A stretch of DNA of 64,000 nucleotides from Streptomyces longhuiensis (GTDB lineage: Bacteria > Actinomycetota > Actinomycetes > Streptomycetales > Streptomycetaceae). The stretch spans positions 5,720,001-5,784,000 of the forward strand of contig NZ_CP085173.1 of the NCBI RefSeq assembly GCF_020616555.1. Direction: 5' to 3'. The notes under the pieces were generated by a model, which made no database searches, had not been told where the DNA came from, and worked only from the letters and a program-made list of their open reading frames with translations. A program made the position numbers and the translations under genes. Shown here one piece after another: positions 29,765 through 38,868 of this stretch (within the stretch, counting starts at the first letter, position 1; each line of letters starts with the position of its first letter).

Positions 29765-30472
29765 TCAGGACTCGAGCTGATCGAGCGCGCCGAGCTGGGC
29801 CATCAGCCCCAGCCGGTCGTTGTGCCACCAGCCCTCGACGATCTTCCCGTCCTCCTGGAACCGGAAGATGGTCGCGCCGGTCATCGTGACCTGCTTGCCC
29901 GTCGCCGGAATCCCCATGAAGTCGCCGTTGTGGTCGCCCTTGAAGGTCCACCGCGTGCACACGCGGTCGCCTTCGGTGATCTGGTCGTCGATGGTGAAGT
30001 CGATGTCGAACCCGCGGCGGTACATCTCGATCTCGCGCCGCATCGCGTCGAGACCGATGGTGTCCGTCACGTTGCCGGGGTCGTGGTCGTGGTAGTCCTC
30101 CGCGAGCAGGTCGTTGAGCGGCGGCAGTTCACCCTCGGTGGCGACCGTCTCGAAGAACCGACGCGCGTTGCCCGCGTACAACTGCTCGTCCCGCACCACC
30201 TCGAGGTCGGTGAAGGTGGGCATCTCGTCGCAGAGGGCGACCATCTCCCGGAAGATCGTGTCGGTCTCCGGAAGGTTCGAGTTCCGCATCGCCTCCTCGT
30301 ACGACGGGAACTCCACGATCTCGATGAAGTGCGACGCGTCGGACCGGTCCTTGCCGACGACGCTGTGCGTCGCGGTCCGCTTCCCCTTGGTGCGCTCCGC
30401 CCATGTGTCCATGAGCTGGTTCATCTCGTCGAATCGGCTGGTCTTGCAGTCGATCAGTTGCACGAACGTCAT
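29765..30472 (-). CDS. two-domain protein: N-terminal ferredoxin-like domain plus SnoaL-like ester cyclase domain
   Basis: A 235-residue protein. The first ~95 residues (MTFVQLIDCKTSRFDEMNQLMD, HFIEIVEFPSYEEAMRNSNLPET) look like a dimeric alpha/beta barrel domain. Residues ~100-230 form a SnoaL/NTF2-like domain (DYHDHDPGNVTDTIGLDAMRREIEMYRRGFDIDFTIDDQITEGDRVCTRWTFKGDHNGDFMGIPATGKQV), with the His/Asp pattern of polyketide-cyclase-like proteins. The substrate is unknown. The Met at 30472 with GGAAGG ahead is preferred over the upstream ATG at 30517. Isolated from any biosynthetic cluster. Confidence 0.8.
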   Translation of the reverse strand: MTFVQLIDCKTSRFDEMNQLMDTWAERTKGKRTATHSVVGKDRSDASHFIEIVEFPSYEEAMRNSNLPETDTIFREMVALCDEMPTFTDLEVVRDEQLYAGNARRFFETVATEGELPPLNDLLAEDYHDHDPGNVTDTIGLDAMRREIEMYRRGFDIDFTIDDQITEGDRVCTRWTFKGDHNGDFMGIPATGKQVTMTGATIFRFQEDGKIVEGWWHNDRLGLMAQLGALDQLES

Positions 30473-30605
30473 GACGCCACCTTCCGGCCCCCCTGCGTAA
30501 GGTCCGGACAGCTCCATCCTCCCACCGCCGTGTAACGACCCGGCGGGAACCGGAGCGGGAGCGGGGGGACCGGGCGTTGGCGGGACCGGGAGCGCGACCG
30601 GGCTT

Positions 30606-30627
30606 CGGCGGAGCCGAGGCTCCGCCG
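30606..30627. terminator. hairpin after the SDR gene
   Basis: CGGCGGAGCC and GGCTCCGCCG form a 10-bp inverted repeat with a 2-base centre (effective loop 4). It lies 32 bases past the stop of the minus-strand SDR gene, in a very G-rich gap, without a clear T-run. Confidence 0.5.
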
Positions 30628-30658
30628 GACCCGGACCCGGCCCCGCACTCGCCGCGCC

Positions 30659-31432
30659 TTACTGAGGCCCGTACTTGCGCCCCGTCTTCGCCGTGACACC
30701 GCCGAGCAGCCCGCGAGGCGCCAGCTTCACGACACCCATCAGCGTCTTGTACCGCGGATCCGGGATCGACAGCGACTTGCCGCGCGCCAGATCGGCGAGC
30801 CCCGCCGCGACCAGCTTGTCGGCGTCGAGCCACATCCACTTGGGGATGTTGTCGGTGCCCATGTCGGCCCGCTGGTGGAACTCCGTACGGACGAAGCCCG
30901 GGCAGAGCGCCATGAGCCGCACACCGCTGCCGGCCAGGTCCCGCGCCGCGCCCTGCGTGAACTGCACGACCCACGCCTTCGACGCGCCGTACGTCCCGCG
31001 CGGCACGAACGCCGCCACCGACGCCACGTTCACCACGCCGCCCCTGCCGCGCTCACGCATCGGTGCCACCGCTGCGGACGTGAGCCGCAGGACCGCCTCG
31101 CAGTGGACCTTCAGCATGGTCAACTCGTCGGCGAGCGGCACCTCCAGGTACTGGCCCTTGTTGCCGAAGCCCGCGTTGTTGATCAGCAGGTCCACCGGAC
31201 GCTTGCCGTCGGTCAGTCGTGCCTCGACCGCGCCGATGCCCTCGTCGGTGGAGAGGTCCGCCGTGAGCACCTCGGCCTCGATGCCGTGCCGGTCGTGGAG
31301 CTCGGTGGCCTGCTCCCGCAGCCGCTTGGTGTCACGCGCCACCAGGACGAGGTCGTGGCCGTCCGCGGCGAGCCGGCGCGCGAACGCGGCACCGATCCCC
31401 GAGGTGGATCCCGTAATCAGAGCGGTAGTCAT
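30659..31432 (-). CDS. SDR family NAD(P)-dependent oxidoreductase
   Basis: A 257-residue classical short-chain dehydrogenase. The cofactor loop is TGSTSGIGAAFAR (8-20), NNAG is at 85-88, and the catalytic set is Ser138, Tyr148 and Lys152 (YGASK). An Arg after the second strand (VARDTKR) favours NADP. The substrate cannot be told. The C-terminal part (LGGVTAKTGRKYGPQ) is like the DltE/YqjQ-type SDRs of actinobacteria. Confidence 0.9.
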   Translation of the reverse strand: MTTALITGSTSGIGAAFARRLAADGHDLVLVARDTKRLREQATELHDRHGIEAEVLTADLSTDEGIGAVEARLTDGKRPVDLLINNAGFGNKGQYLEVPLADELTMLKVHCEAVLRLTSAAVAPMRERGRGGVVNVASVAAFVPRGTYGASKAWVVQFTQGAARDLAGSGVRLMALCPGFVRTEFHQRADMGTDNIPKWMWLDADKLVAAGLADLARGKSLSIPDPRYKTLMGVVKLAPRGLLGGVTAKTGRKYGPQ

Positions 31433-31878
31433 GGGGCAAGGCTAGTGACCGCCGTGGGCATGACCACGCTCGGGAGTCCCCGCGCGTTGACGTTCGTCCA
31501 CGACCATGAACTGCCCCGTCACACCGCTGTCCTCGTGAGAGAGAGGACGACAGCGGACATGTACGGAGTATCGGGAAGGAGTACCCACGCAGGGCCCTTT
31601 GGCTTTCCGGTAGCTCCAACTTGCCTGTACACGAGGGCAATTCGAGTAGTCGCCGAGGCCGTCCCCGACGTGAGGGACGTGGGGCGGACGGGAAGCTCGG
31701 CCCCTGTCCCGCTTCAAGCGCGTTCTCCACGTGGCCGGTTCGGTCGTCACCGTCGCGACGCTCGCGACCAGGTGCGCAACCGGCGCGCGCCCAGTTCCCC
31801 AACCGCCGCGCGGACCAAGGCCGCCGGCGCCGCGCGCTCAAGCCCGCCACCGCCGCGCGGCCCGGGCCCGCTCCACCC
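31433..31878. other. intergenic region without a supported gene; bulged hairpin
   Basis: 446 bases between two minus-strand genes. At 31524-31556 CCGCTG-T-CCTC pairs with GAGGAC-GA-CAGCGG with a small bulge and an 8-nt loop. The section 31560-31660 is less GC-rich than its surroundings. Frames through it give Arg/Pro-rich peptides with no recognisable family. A remnant of a lost gene or an untranslated RNA is possible, but I have no positive evidence for either. Confidence 0.4.
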
Positions 31879-32571
31879 CTACGCCACGCCGCCCGCCGTG
31901 TCCCCGTCTCCGTACTTCGCCACGTACGTACGAGCCGCCTCGACTGCCTCGGGGTCGAGTGCGTCCGCCGCGACGAGCAGCCGCGGGAGCAGGTCCCGGT
32001 CGGTCGTGACGGCCCGGAACTGGAAGGCGACGGTCACCTCGTGGTCGGGCCGGTGGACGATCTCTATCGTGTCGCCCGCCCGGATCGCGCCCGGCTCGAT
32101 CACCCGCAGATACGCGCCGGGCGCGGCCCGCGCGGTGAAGCGCTTGACCCACCCCTTCTCGCCGAGGTGGCCCTGGAACGTGCGGCAGGGGATCCGGCCC
32201 GAGGCCACCTCGAGGATCAGGTCGGGGCCGACGCGCCAGCGCTCGCCGATCTTCGCGCCCGTCACGTCGACACCCTCGGTGGTGAGGTTCTCGCCGAACG
32301 AGCCGTTGCGCAGATCGTGGCCGAGCGTGCCCTCCCACTCGTCGAGGTCCTCGCGGGCGAAGGCGTAGACCGCCTGGTCGTCGCCGCCGTGATGGCGCTT
32401 GTCGCACACGGCGTCCCCTTCGACGCCGCCGGCGCCGACCCCCTTGGGCCCGGGCGCCGCCACCCGGACGGGGCCCGGGACCGGTCGCTTGTCGATACCG
32501 GTCACGCCCTCGGCCTGGTCGGTGTGCTCACTGGCCTCGGGGCGACCCACGTTCAGAGACAGAAGCTTCAT
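31879..32571 (-). CDS. MOSC domain protein (YiiM-like)
   Basis: A 230-residue protein of the MOSC superfamily, the C-terminal domain type of molybdenum cofactor sulfurases; stand-alone YiiM-like members bind molybdenum cofactor and act on N-hydroxylated compounds. Visible blocks are the start LLSLNVGRP, GDAVCDKRHHGGDDQAVYAFAREDLDEWE, GSFGENLTTEGVDV and SGRIPCRTFQGHLG; the Cys in PCRTF is the conserved one. It is divergent from a LysR regulator 80 bases away, the usual arrangement for a LysR target. Confidence 0.9.
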   Translation of the reverse strand: MKLLSLNVGRPEASEHTDQAEGVTGIDKRPVPGPVRVAAPGPKGVGAGGVEGDAVCDKRHHGGDDQAVYAFAREDLDEWEGTLGHDLRNGSFGENLTTEGVDVTGAKIGERWRVGPDLILEVASGRIPCRTFQGHLGEKGWVKRFTARAAPGAYLRVIEPGAIRAGDTIEIVHRPDHEVTVAFQFRAVTTDRDLLPRLLVAADALDPEAVEAARTYVAKYGDGDTAGGVA

Positions 32572-32636
32572 GACGGCACGCTAAGCGACGCGACGCCAAA
32601 GCGTCGACGCATTATTTCCCGTTGCATCCAAGGCTC

Positions 32637-32650
32637 CCTTATGCTTAAGG
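32637..32650. promoter_or_regulatory. palindrome CCTTA-N4-TAAGG between the MOSC and LysR genes
   Basis: CCTTA (32637-32641) and TAAGG (32646-32650) are perfect inverted arms. The right arm doubles as the ribosome binding site region of the LysR ORF at 32652. The 80-base divergent gap is A+T-richer than the flanks. It is a candidate operator for the LysR protein or a local regulator. Confidence 0.4.
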
Positions 32651-32651
32651 A

Positions 32652-33548
32652 ATGATCGAGGCCCGTCATCTCCGTGTCCTGCGCGCCGTGGCCGCCACCG
32701 GCTCCTTCTCGGCGGCCGCCCGCGAACTCGGCTGCACCCAGCCGGCGGTCAGCCAGCAGATGAAGGCCCTCGAATCCTCCGCGGGCACCCCGCTCCTCAT
32801 CCGTACGGGTCGCGAGATGCGACTCACTCAGGCGGGTGAAGCTCTGGTGCGACACGCGGCGGGAATCCTGGCCGGGCTGACCGCGGCGGAGGAAGAGGTC
32901 GCCGCCATCGCGGGCCTGCGCGCGGGTCGTGTCCGGCTCGTCTCGTTCCCCAGCGGCAGCTCCACGCTCGTCCCCACGGCGCTGGCCGCCCTGCGCGCCG
33001 CGCACCCCGGCACCCGCGTCTCCCTGGTGGAGGCGGAGCCGCCGCGCTCGGTCGGGATGCTGCGTGAGGGTGACTGCGATGTGGCCCTGGCCTTCCGTTA
33101 CGAAGGGGCGCAGGCCGCGGAGGACTGGGACGACCTCGTCGTACGTCCGCTGCTGGCCGACCGGCTCGTCGGACTCGTCCCTGAGGGGCACCGGCTGGCC
33201 AAGTCGGACGCGGTCTCCATCGGTGAGCTGGCCGACGAACCCTGGATCGCGGGCTGCCCGCGCTGTCGCCGGCAGTTGGTGGAGGTCTGCGAGGGCGCGG
33301 GATTCACTCCGCGCATCGACTTCGCGACCGACGACTATCCGGCGGTGATCGGCCTGGTCGGCGCCGGCCTCGGTGTGGCGGTCCTGCCGGAACTCGCGAT
33401 CGAATCCGTACGCCCCAAGGGTGCACGGACAGTGACGGTGGAGCCGGCTGTGCAGCGCGAGATCGTCGCCCTCACACTGCCCGACCTGGCCCAGGTGCCG
33501 GCCGTGGCAGCCATGCTCGACCACCTGGCGCGGGCCGCGGCCCGCTGA
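32652..33548 (+). CDS. LysR family transcriptional regulator
   Basis: A 298-residue LysR-type regulator. The winged helix-turn-helix is at about 1-60 (RHLRVLRAVAATGSFSAAARELGCTQPAVSQQMKALE), and the effector domain from about 90 on (GRVRLVSFPSGSSTLVPTALAALRAAHPG). The effector domain contains GCPRCRRQLVEVCEGAG, a Cys-rich loop. It is divergent from the MOSC gene, which is its most likely target; the effector is unknown. Confidence 0.9.
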   Translation: MIEARHLRVLRAVAATGSFSAAARELGCTQPAVSQQMKALESSAGTPLLIRTGREMRLTQAGEALVRHAAGILAGLTAAEEEVAAIAGLRAGRVRLVSFPSGSSTLVPTALAALRAAHPGTRVSLVEAEPPRSVGMLREGDCDVALAFRYEGAQAAEDWDDLVVRPLLADRLVGLVPEGHRLAKSDAVSIGELADEPWIAGCPRCRRQLVEVCEGAGFTPRIDFATDDYPAVIGLVGAGLGVAVLPELAIESVRPKGARTVTVEPAVQREIVALTLPDLAQVPAVAAMLDHLARAAAR

Positions 33549-33608
33549 TCGGGCCCTTACAGGCCCACGGGCACGTCAAGGGCGTGCCTGCCTTGGAAAA
33601 ACGTTCCT

Positions 33609-33947
33609 TCAGCCGTTCACCCCGGGTGGGGCGCCGCCCGCCGGCGCCGGTGCGGCGGCGACGAGTCTGTTGCGGGCGCGGCCCATGAGCTCCTCGCGCT
33701 CGTCCTCGGTCAGGCCGCCCCACACGCCGTACGGCTCGCGTACCTGGAGCGCATGAGCAGCGCACTCCGCGCGCACCGGACACCTCATGCAGACCTCTTT
33801 GGCCGAGTTCTCACGGGCGCTGCGCGCCGCTCCCCGCTCTCCCTCCGGATGGAAGAAGAGCGAGCTGTCCACCCCACGGCAGGCCGCGAGGAGCTGCCAG
33901 TCCCACAGATCTGCGTTCGGTCCGGGAAGGCGGGAGAAATCTGCCAT
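33609..33947 (-). CDS. whiD: WhiB-like iron-sulfur regulator WhiD
   Basis: WhiD is a Wbl protein needed for correct sporulation septation and spore maturation in Streptomyces. The 112-residue product has the four cluster ligands Cys23, Cys53, Cys56 and Cys62, the turn GVWGGL (74-79) and a basic C-terminal helix. The start MADFSRLPGPNADLWDWQLL agrees with the WhiD sequence I know. ATG 33947 is used; the frame opens further upstream without a suitable site. It is divergent from bldM across a 381-base gap that holds both sets of promoters, the same neighbourhood as in S. coelicolor. A weak hairpin follows near 33567-33585. Confidence 0.95.
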   Translation of the reverse strand: MADFSRLPGPNADLWDWQLLAACRGVDSSLFFHPEGERGAARSARENSAKEVCMRCPVRAECAAHALQVREPYGVWGGLTEDEREELMGRARNRLVAAAPAPAGGAPPGVNG

Positions 33948-34177
33948 TGCTGTGTCCCCTTGTAGCCGTTCTGACGCGGGAAGGTGCCCAAGAACCGTAC
34001 ATCTACTGTCTAAGGAGATGAAAATATGACTCATTGCGAATCTAGCCTCAGACACCACTGAAAGTGAAGAAAAAGGGCTAAATGGGGCACGGCTTGTGGT
34101 GAAACCTTGTGGGTCGCTTGCGCCGTCTGCTCTGTGTCCGGTCCCTCACGTAGAGTGCCGAAGCAGACCGTCGAACC

Positions 34178-34205
34178 CGTAACTCTTTCGGGTGACCGTC
34201 GTTGA
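34178..34205 (+). promoter_or_regulatory. BldN-type promoter upstream of bldM
   Basis: CGTAAC (34178-34183), 16 bases, CGTTGA (34200-34205). This matches the promoter form I recall for the developmental sigma factor BldN, whose known target is a bldM promoter. The start would lie about 115 bases before the bldM ATG. Confidence 0.75.
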
Positions 34206-34328
34206 GAGTGCGGAGGCGGTTGAAAGAACAAGCGCTCGGGCATCTGTCCGAGAGCGTCGACCGCACAGGTGACGATTCGTACCAGCCTGGAGGCCCAAGG
34301 TGACGCGCATCAGCTGCGGAGGACGGTC

Positions 34329-34940
34329 ATGACATCCGTCCTCGTCTGCGACGACTCCCCGCTTGCCCGAGAAGCGCTCCGCCGCGCGGTCGCGACCGTC
34401 CCCGGCGTAGAGCGCGTGACGACCGCGGCCAACGGCGAGGAAGTCCTGCGCCGCTGGGGCGCCGACCGCTCGGACCTGATTCTGATGGACGTACGCATGC
34501 CCGGTCTGGGCGGCGTCGAGACGGTCCGGCGACTGCTGTCCGCCGATCCCGGTGCGCGCATCATCATGCTCACCGTGGCCGAGGACCTGGACGGTGTCGC
34601 GCTCGCCGTCGCCGCCGGTGCCCGCGGCTATCTGCACAAGGACGCCTCGCGTGCCGAACTGCGTGCCACGGTGACGCAGGCGCTCGCCGACCCGACCTGG
34701 CGGCTCGCGCCGCGCAGACTGCGGTCGGCCGAGATGGGTGCGGCGCCGACGCTCACGGCGCGTGAGATCCAGGTGCTCGAGGGCATGAGCCACGGCCGGT
34801 CCAACGCGGAGATCGGGCGCGAGCTCTTCCTCTCCGAGGACACGGTCAAGACGCACGCACGCCGCCTCTTCAAGAAGCTCGGCGCCTCGGACCGCGCGCA
34901 CGCCGTGGCGCTCGGCTTCCGCTGGGGCCTGGTCCGCTAA
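34329..34940 (+). CDS. bldM: orphan response regulator BldM
   Basis: BldM is a FixJ/NarL-type regulator required for aerial hyphae; it acts as homodimer or with WhiI. The receiver domain covers about 1-115, with Asp54 in LILMDVRMPG, and a LuxR-type helix-turn-helix covers about 140-200 (LTAREIQVLEGMSHGRSNAEIGRELFLSEDTVKTHARRLFKKLG). No kinase gene is adjacent; BldM is known to work without phosphorylation. ATG 34329 behind GGAGGA gives 203 residues as in other Streptomyces. A BldN-type promoter lies upstream. Confidence 0.96.
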   Translation: MTSVLVCDDSPLAREALRRAVATVPGVERVTTAANGEEVLRRWGADRSDLILMDVRMPGLGGVETVRRLLSADPGARIIMLTVAEDLDGVALAVAAGARGYLHKDASRAELRATVTQALADPTWRLAPRRLRSAEMGAAPTLTAREIQVLEGMSHGRSNAEIGRELFLSEDTVKTHARRLFKKLGASDRAHAVALGFRWGLVR

Positions 34941-34974
34941 GGCGCACGGTGCGCCGCCGCGGGGGCACAGCGAT

Positions 34975-35000
34975 CCCCGTCCGCCCCAGGGCGGACGGGG
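34975..35000 (+). terminator. terminator of bldM
   Basis: CCCCGTCCGCC (34975-34985) and GGCGGACGGGG (34990-35000) form an 11-bp stem with a 4-nt loop, 35 bases past the bldM stop. Confidence 0.8.
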
Positions 35001-35103
35001 CTGCGGACGGCCGCCGGTCCTCGTTTCGCCGGACATGCCGCATCCTTGAGTTGTGGAGTTCCTCAGGGACGAGTCGGCCGAGCGGAAGGGGAGGGCGCAC
35101 GAG

Positions 35104-35778
35104 ATGAGTTCCGGCGCACCTGCTCATAACGCTTCAGTGCACAACTACGGACGCGGTGCCACGGACCGGACGCCGCCAAGGCACCATGGACCGATGCGCG
35201 ACGACGAGGCAGCCGGCCGAGGAGCCATCGGCGAACTGGTCCACAGCGCCGTCGAGGGCGACGAGCAGGCCACGCACGACCTTCTCGCGCACGTCCACCC
35301 CCTCGCCATCCGCTACTGCCGCAGCCGTCTGACCCGACTGCCGGGTGACGCACGGCACTTCGTGGAGGATCTCGCGCAGGAAGTCTGTGTCGCGGTGCTC
35401 CTCGCGCTGCCGCGCTACAAGGACACCGGGCGCCCCTTCGAGGCGTTCGTCTTCGCCATCGCCGCGCACAAGGTCGCGGATCTGCAGCGCGCCGCCATGC
35501 GGCATCCCGGTTCCACCGCCGTGCCCTCCGACGAGATGCCGGAGCGGCCCGACGACTCGCTCGGACCGGAGGAGCGGGCCCTGCTCAGCAGCGATGCCGA
35601 GTGGGCGAAGAAGCTTCTCGCCAACCTTCCGGACAACCAGCGTGAGCTGCTGCTGCTCCGGATCGCCGTCGGCCTCACCGCCGAGGAGACCGGACAGATG
35701 CTCGGCATGTCGCCGGGCGCCGTCCGCGTCGCCCAGCACCGCGCGCTCAGCCGGCTGCGGGCGCTCGCCGAGCAGTGA
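35104..35778 (+). CDS. shbA: ECF-type RNA polymerase sigma factor, ShbA-like
   Basis: A sigma-70-family factor with region 2 at about 60-125 ([54 protein letters not shown]) and region 4 at about 165-220 ([49 protein letters not shown]). Its position between bldM and guaB matches the factor described as ShbA, which drives transcription of the principal sigma gene hrdB. ATG 35104 (224 residues) has GGGGAGGG about 8 bases upstream and is preferred over GTG 35053; ATG 35194 is a further option. Confidence 0.88.
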   Translation: MSSGAPAHNASVHNYGRGATDRTPPRHHGPMRDDEAAGRGAIGELVHSAVEGDEQATHDLLAHVHPLAIRYCRSRLTRLPGDARHFVEDLAQEVCVAVLLALPRYKDTGRPFEAFVFAIAAHKVADLQRAAMRHPGSTAVPSDEMPERPDDSLGPEERALLSSDAEWAKKLLANLPDNQRELLLLRIAVGLTAEETGQMLGMSPGAVRVAQHRALSRLRALAEQ

Positions 35779-35958
35779 GCCGAGCAGGCCGCGTAAGTAC
35801 CGAGGCGCAGTGAGGCGAGGGCCCGAGTGGTGAGCCGAACCGCGGGCCGAGCACTGATTCGTTGAGTGAGACGCGCCACGCGCGCGTGAGGCGCACTCTG
35901 GGCGGGCCCCGGCCTGCGCACGTGTGAACGTACAAATCTGCTCGCTGATCTTGATCGT

Positions 35959-35984
35959 GGAATGAGACACCTCCGGATCCCGTT
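35959..35984 (+). promoter_or_regulatory. SigR-type promoter of guaB (GGAAT-N18-GTT)
   Basis: GGAAT (35959-35963), exactly 18 bases, GTT (35982-35984): the full consensus of the thiol-oxidative-stress sigma factor SigR. It lies 45 bases before the guaB ATG. The adjoining TAGCAT (35984-35989) could also serve as a housekeeping -10. The 250-base gap 35779-36028 holds no gene. Confidence 0.7.
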
Positions 35985-35986
35985 AG

Positions 35987-37534
<1,548 letters not shown>

Positions 37535-37557
37535 GCGCAGACAGTCGAAGACAGGGT

Positions 37558-37592
37558 CAGGGGCGGCCCCGGGGTTCCCGGGGCCGCCCCTG
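37558..37592 (+). terminator. terminator between guaB and guaB3
   Basis: A perfect 16-bp stem (37558-37573 with 37577-37592) with a 3-nt loop, 24 bases past the guaB stop. It implies guaB3 has its own promoter or is fed by read-through. Confidence 0.85.
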
Positions 37593-37648
37593 GCGCGTAT
37601 GTCGGGGATACTGGAAGGCGCTGAAACGCAGAGGGAAAGGCCACACAC

Positions 37649-38773
37649 GTGACTGAGATCGAGATCGGGCGCGGCAAGCGCGGCCGCCGGGCGTACGCCT
37701 TCGACGACATCGCCGTCGTACCGAGCCGTCGTACGCGCGACCCGAAGGAGGTCTCGATCGCCTGGCAGATCGACGCCTACCGCTTTGAGCTGCCGTTCCT
37801 GGCGGCTCCCATGGACTCGGTCGTCTCGCCGGCCACGGCCATCCGGATCGGGGAGCTCGGTGGCCTCGGCGTGCTGAACCTCGAGGGCCTGTGGACCCGC
37901 TACGAGGACCCGCAGCCGCTGCTCGACGAGATCGGCGAGCTGGACACGGAGAGCGCCACGCGCCGCCTCCAGGAGATCTACGAGGCTCCCATCAAGGAGG
38001 AGCTGATCGGGCAGCGCATCAAGGAGGTGCGCGACTCCGGTGTCGTCACCGCCGCCGCGCTGTCGCCGCAGCGCACCGCCCAGTTCTCCAAGGCCGTCGT
38101 GGACGCGGGCGTCGACATCTTCGTGATCCGGGGGACCACCGTGTCCGCCGAGCACGTCTCCGGTGCCGCCGAGCCGCTGAACCTGAAGCAGTTCATCTAC
38201 GAGCTGGACGTGCCGGTCATCGTGGGCGGCTGCGCCACGTACACCGCCGCGCTGCACCTGATGCGCACCGGCGCGGCCGGTGTGCTCGTCGGCTTCGGTG
38301 GCGGCGCCGCGCACACCACGCGCAACGTGCTGGGCATCCAGGTGCCGATGGCGACCGCCGTGGCCGATGTGGCCGCAGCCCGCCGCGACTACATGGACGA
38401 GTCCGGCGGCCGGTACGTGCACGTGATCGCCGACGGTGGCGTGGGCTGGTCCGGCGACCTGCCGAAGGCCATCGCCTGCGGCGCCGACGCCGTGATGATG
38501 GGCTCTCCGCTGGCGCGCGCCACGGACGCGCCCGGCCGCGGCCACCACTGGGGCATGGAGGCCGTACACGAGGACGTGCCGCGCGGCAAGAAGGTCGACC
38601 TCGGGACCGTCGGTACGACGGAGGAGGTCCTCACCGGGCCTTCGCACACTCCGGACGGTTCGATGAACTTCTTCGGCGCCCTCAAGCGCGCCATGGCGAC
38701 GACCGGCTACAGCGAGCTCAAGGAGTTCCAGCGGGTCGAGGTCACGGTGGCGGATTCGCAGCACCGCCGCTGA
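37649..38773 (+). CDS. guaB3: GuaB3-family IMP dehydrogenase-like protein, catalytic Cys replaced
   Basis: A 374-residue TIM-barrel protein of the GuaB3 group, beginning EIEIGRGKRGRRAYAFDDIAVVPSRRTRDP. The CBS insert of true IMP dehydrogenases is absent. At the active loop the sequence is GFGGGAAHTTRN, with His222 where IMP dehydrogenase has Cys. DGGVGWSGDLPKAIACGADAVMMGSPLA is the phosphate-binding segment. Actinobacterial GuaB3 always accompanies guaB, but its reaction is not settled; classical IMP dehydrogenase chemistry is unlikely without the Cys. GTG 37649. Confidence 0.9.
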   Translation: MTEIEIGRGKRGRRAYAFDDIAVVPSRRTRDPKEVSIAWQIDAYRFELPFLAAPMDSVVSPATAIRIGELGGLGVLNLEGLWTRYEDPQPLLDEIGELDTESATRRLQEIYEAPIKEELIGQRIKEVRDSGVVTAAALSPQRTAQFSKAVVDAGVDIFVIRGTTVSAEHVSGAAEPLNLKQFIYELDVPVIVGGCATYTAALHLMRTGAAGVLVGFGGGAAHTTRNVLGIQVPMATAVADVAAARRDYMDESGGRYVHVIADGGVGWSGDLPKAIACGADAVMMGSPLARATDAPGRGHHWGMEAVHEDVPRGKKVDLGTVGTTEEVLTGPSHTPDGSMNFFGALKRAMATTGYSELKEFQRVEVTVADSQHRR

Positions 38774-38781
38774 CGCAGTAC

Positions 38782-38828
38782 TACGTGGAAGGGGCCCGCA
38801 CTGTTTCGGTGCGGGCCCCTTCCACGTA
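38782..38828. terminator. bidirectional terminator between guaB3 and the dehydrogenase gene
   Basis: A perfect 20-bp stem (38782-38801 with 38809-38828) and a 7-nt loop lie between the stops of two convergent genes. It can terminate both. Confidence 0.85.
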
Positions 38829-38868
38829 GAGGGGCTTCACAGGTCTACGGATCTACGTAGAAGGCTTC

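Noticed and set aside
29765..30472. Polyketide biosynthesis cluster signalled by the SnoaL-like protein
   Set aside because: No PKS, ACP or tailoring genes nearby; SnoaL-like domains are widespread outside such clusters.
34146..34160. BldD box TCACGTAGAGTGC upstream of bldM
   Set aside because: Two mismatches to the motif as I remember it, and I am unsure of the exact consensus, so I did not list it as a feature.
35053..35103. GTG 35053 as the start of the ShbA-like sigma factor
   Set aside because: No ribosome binding site, whereas ATG 35104 has GGGGAGGG at the right distance.
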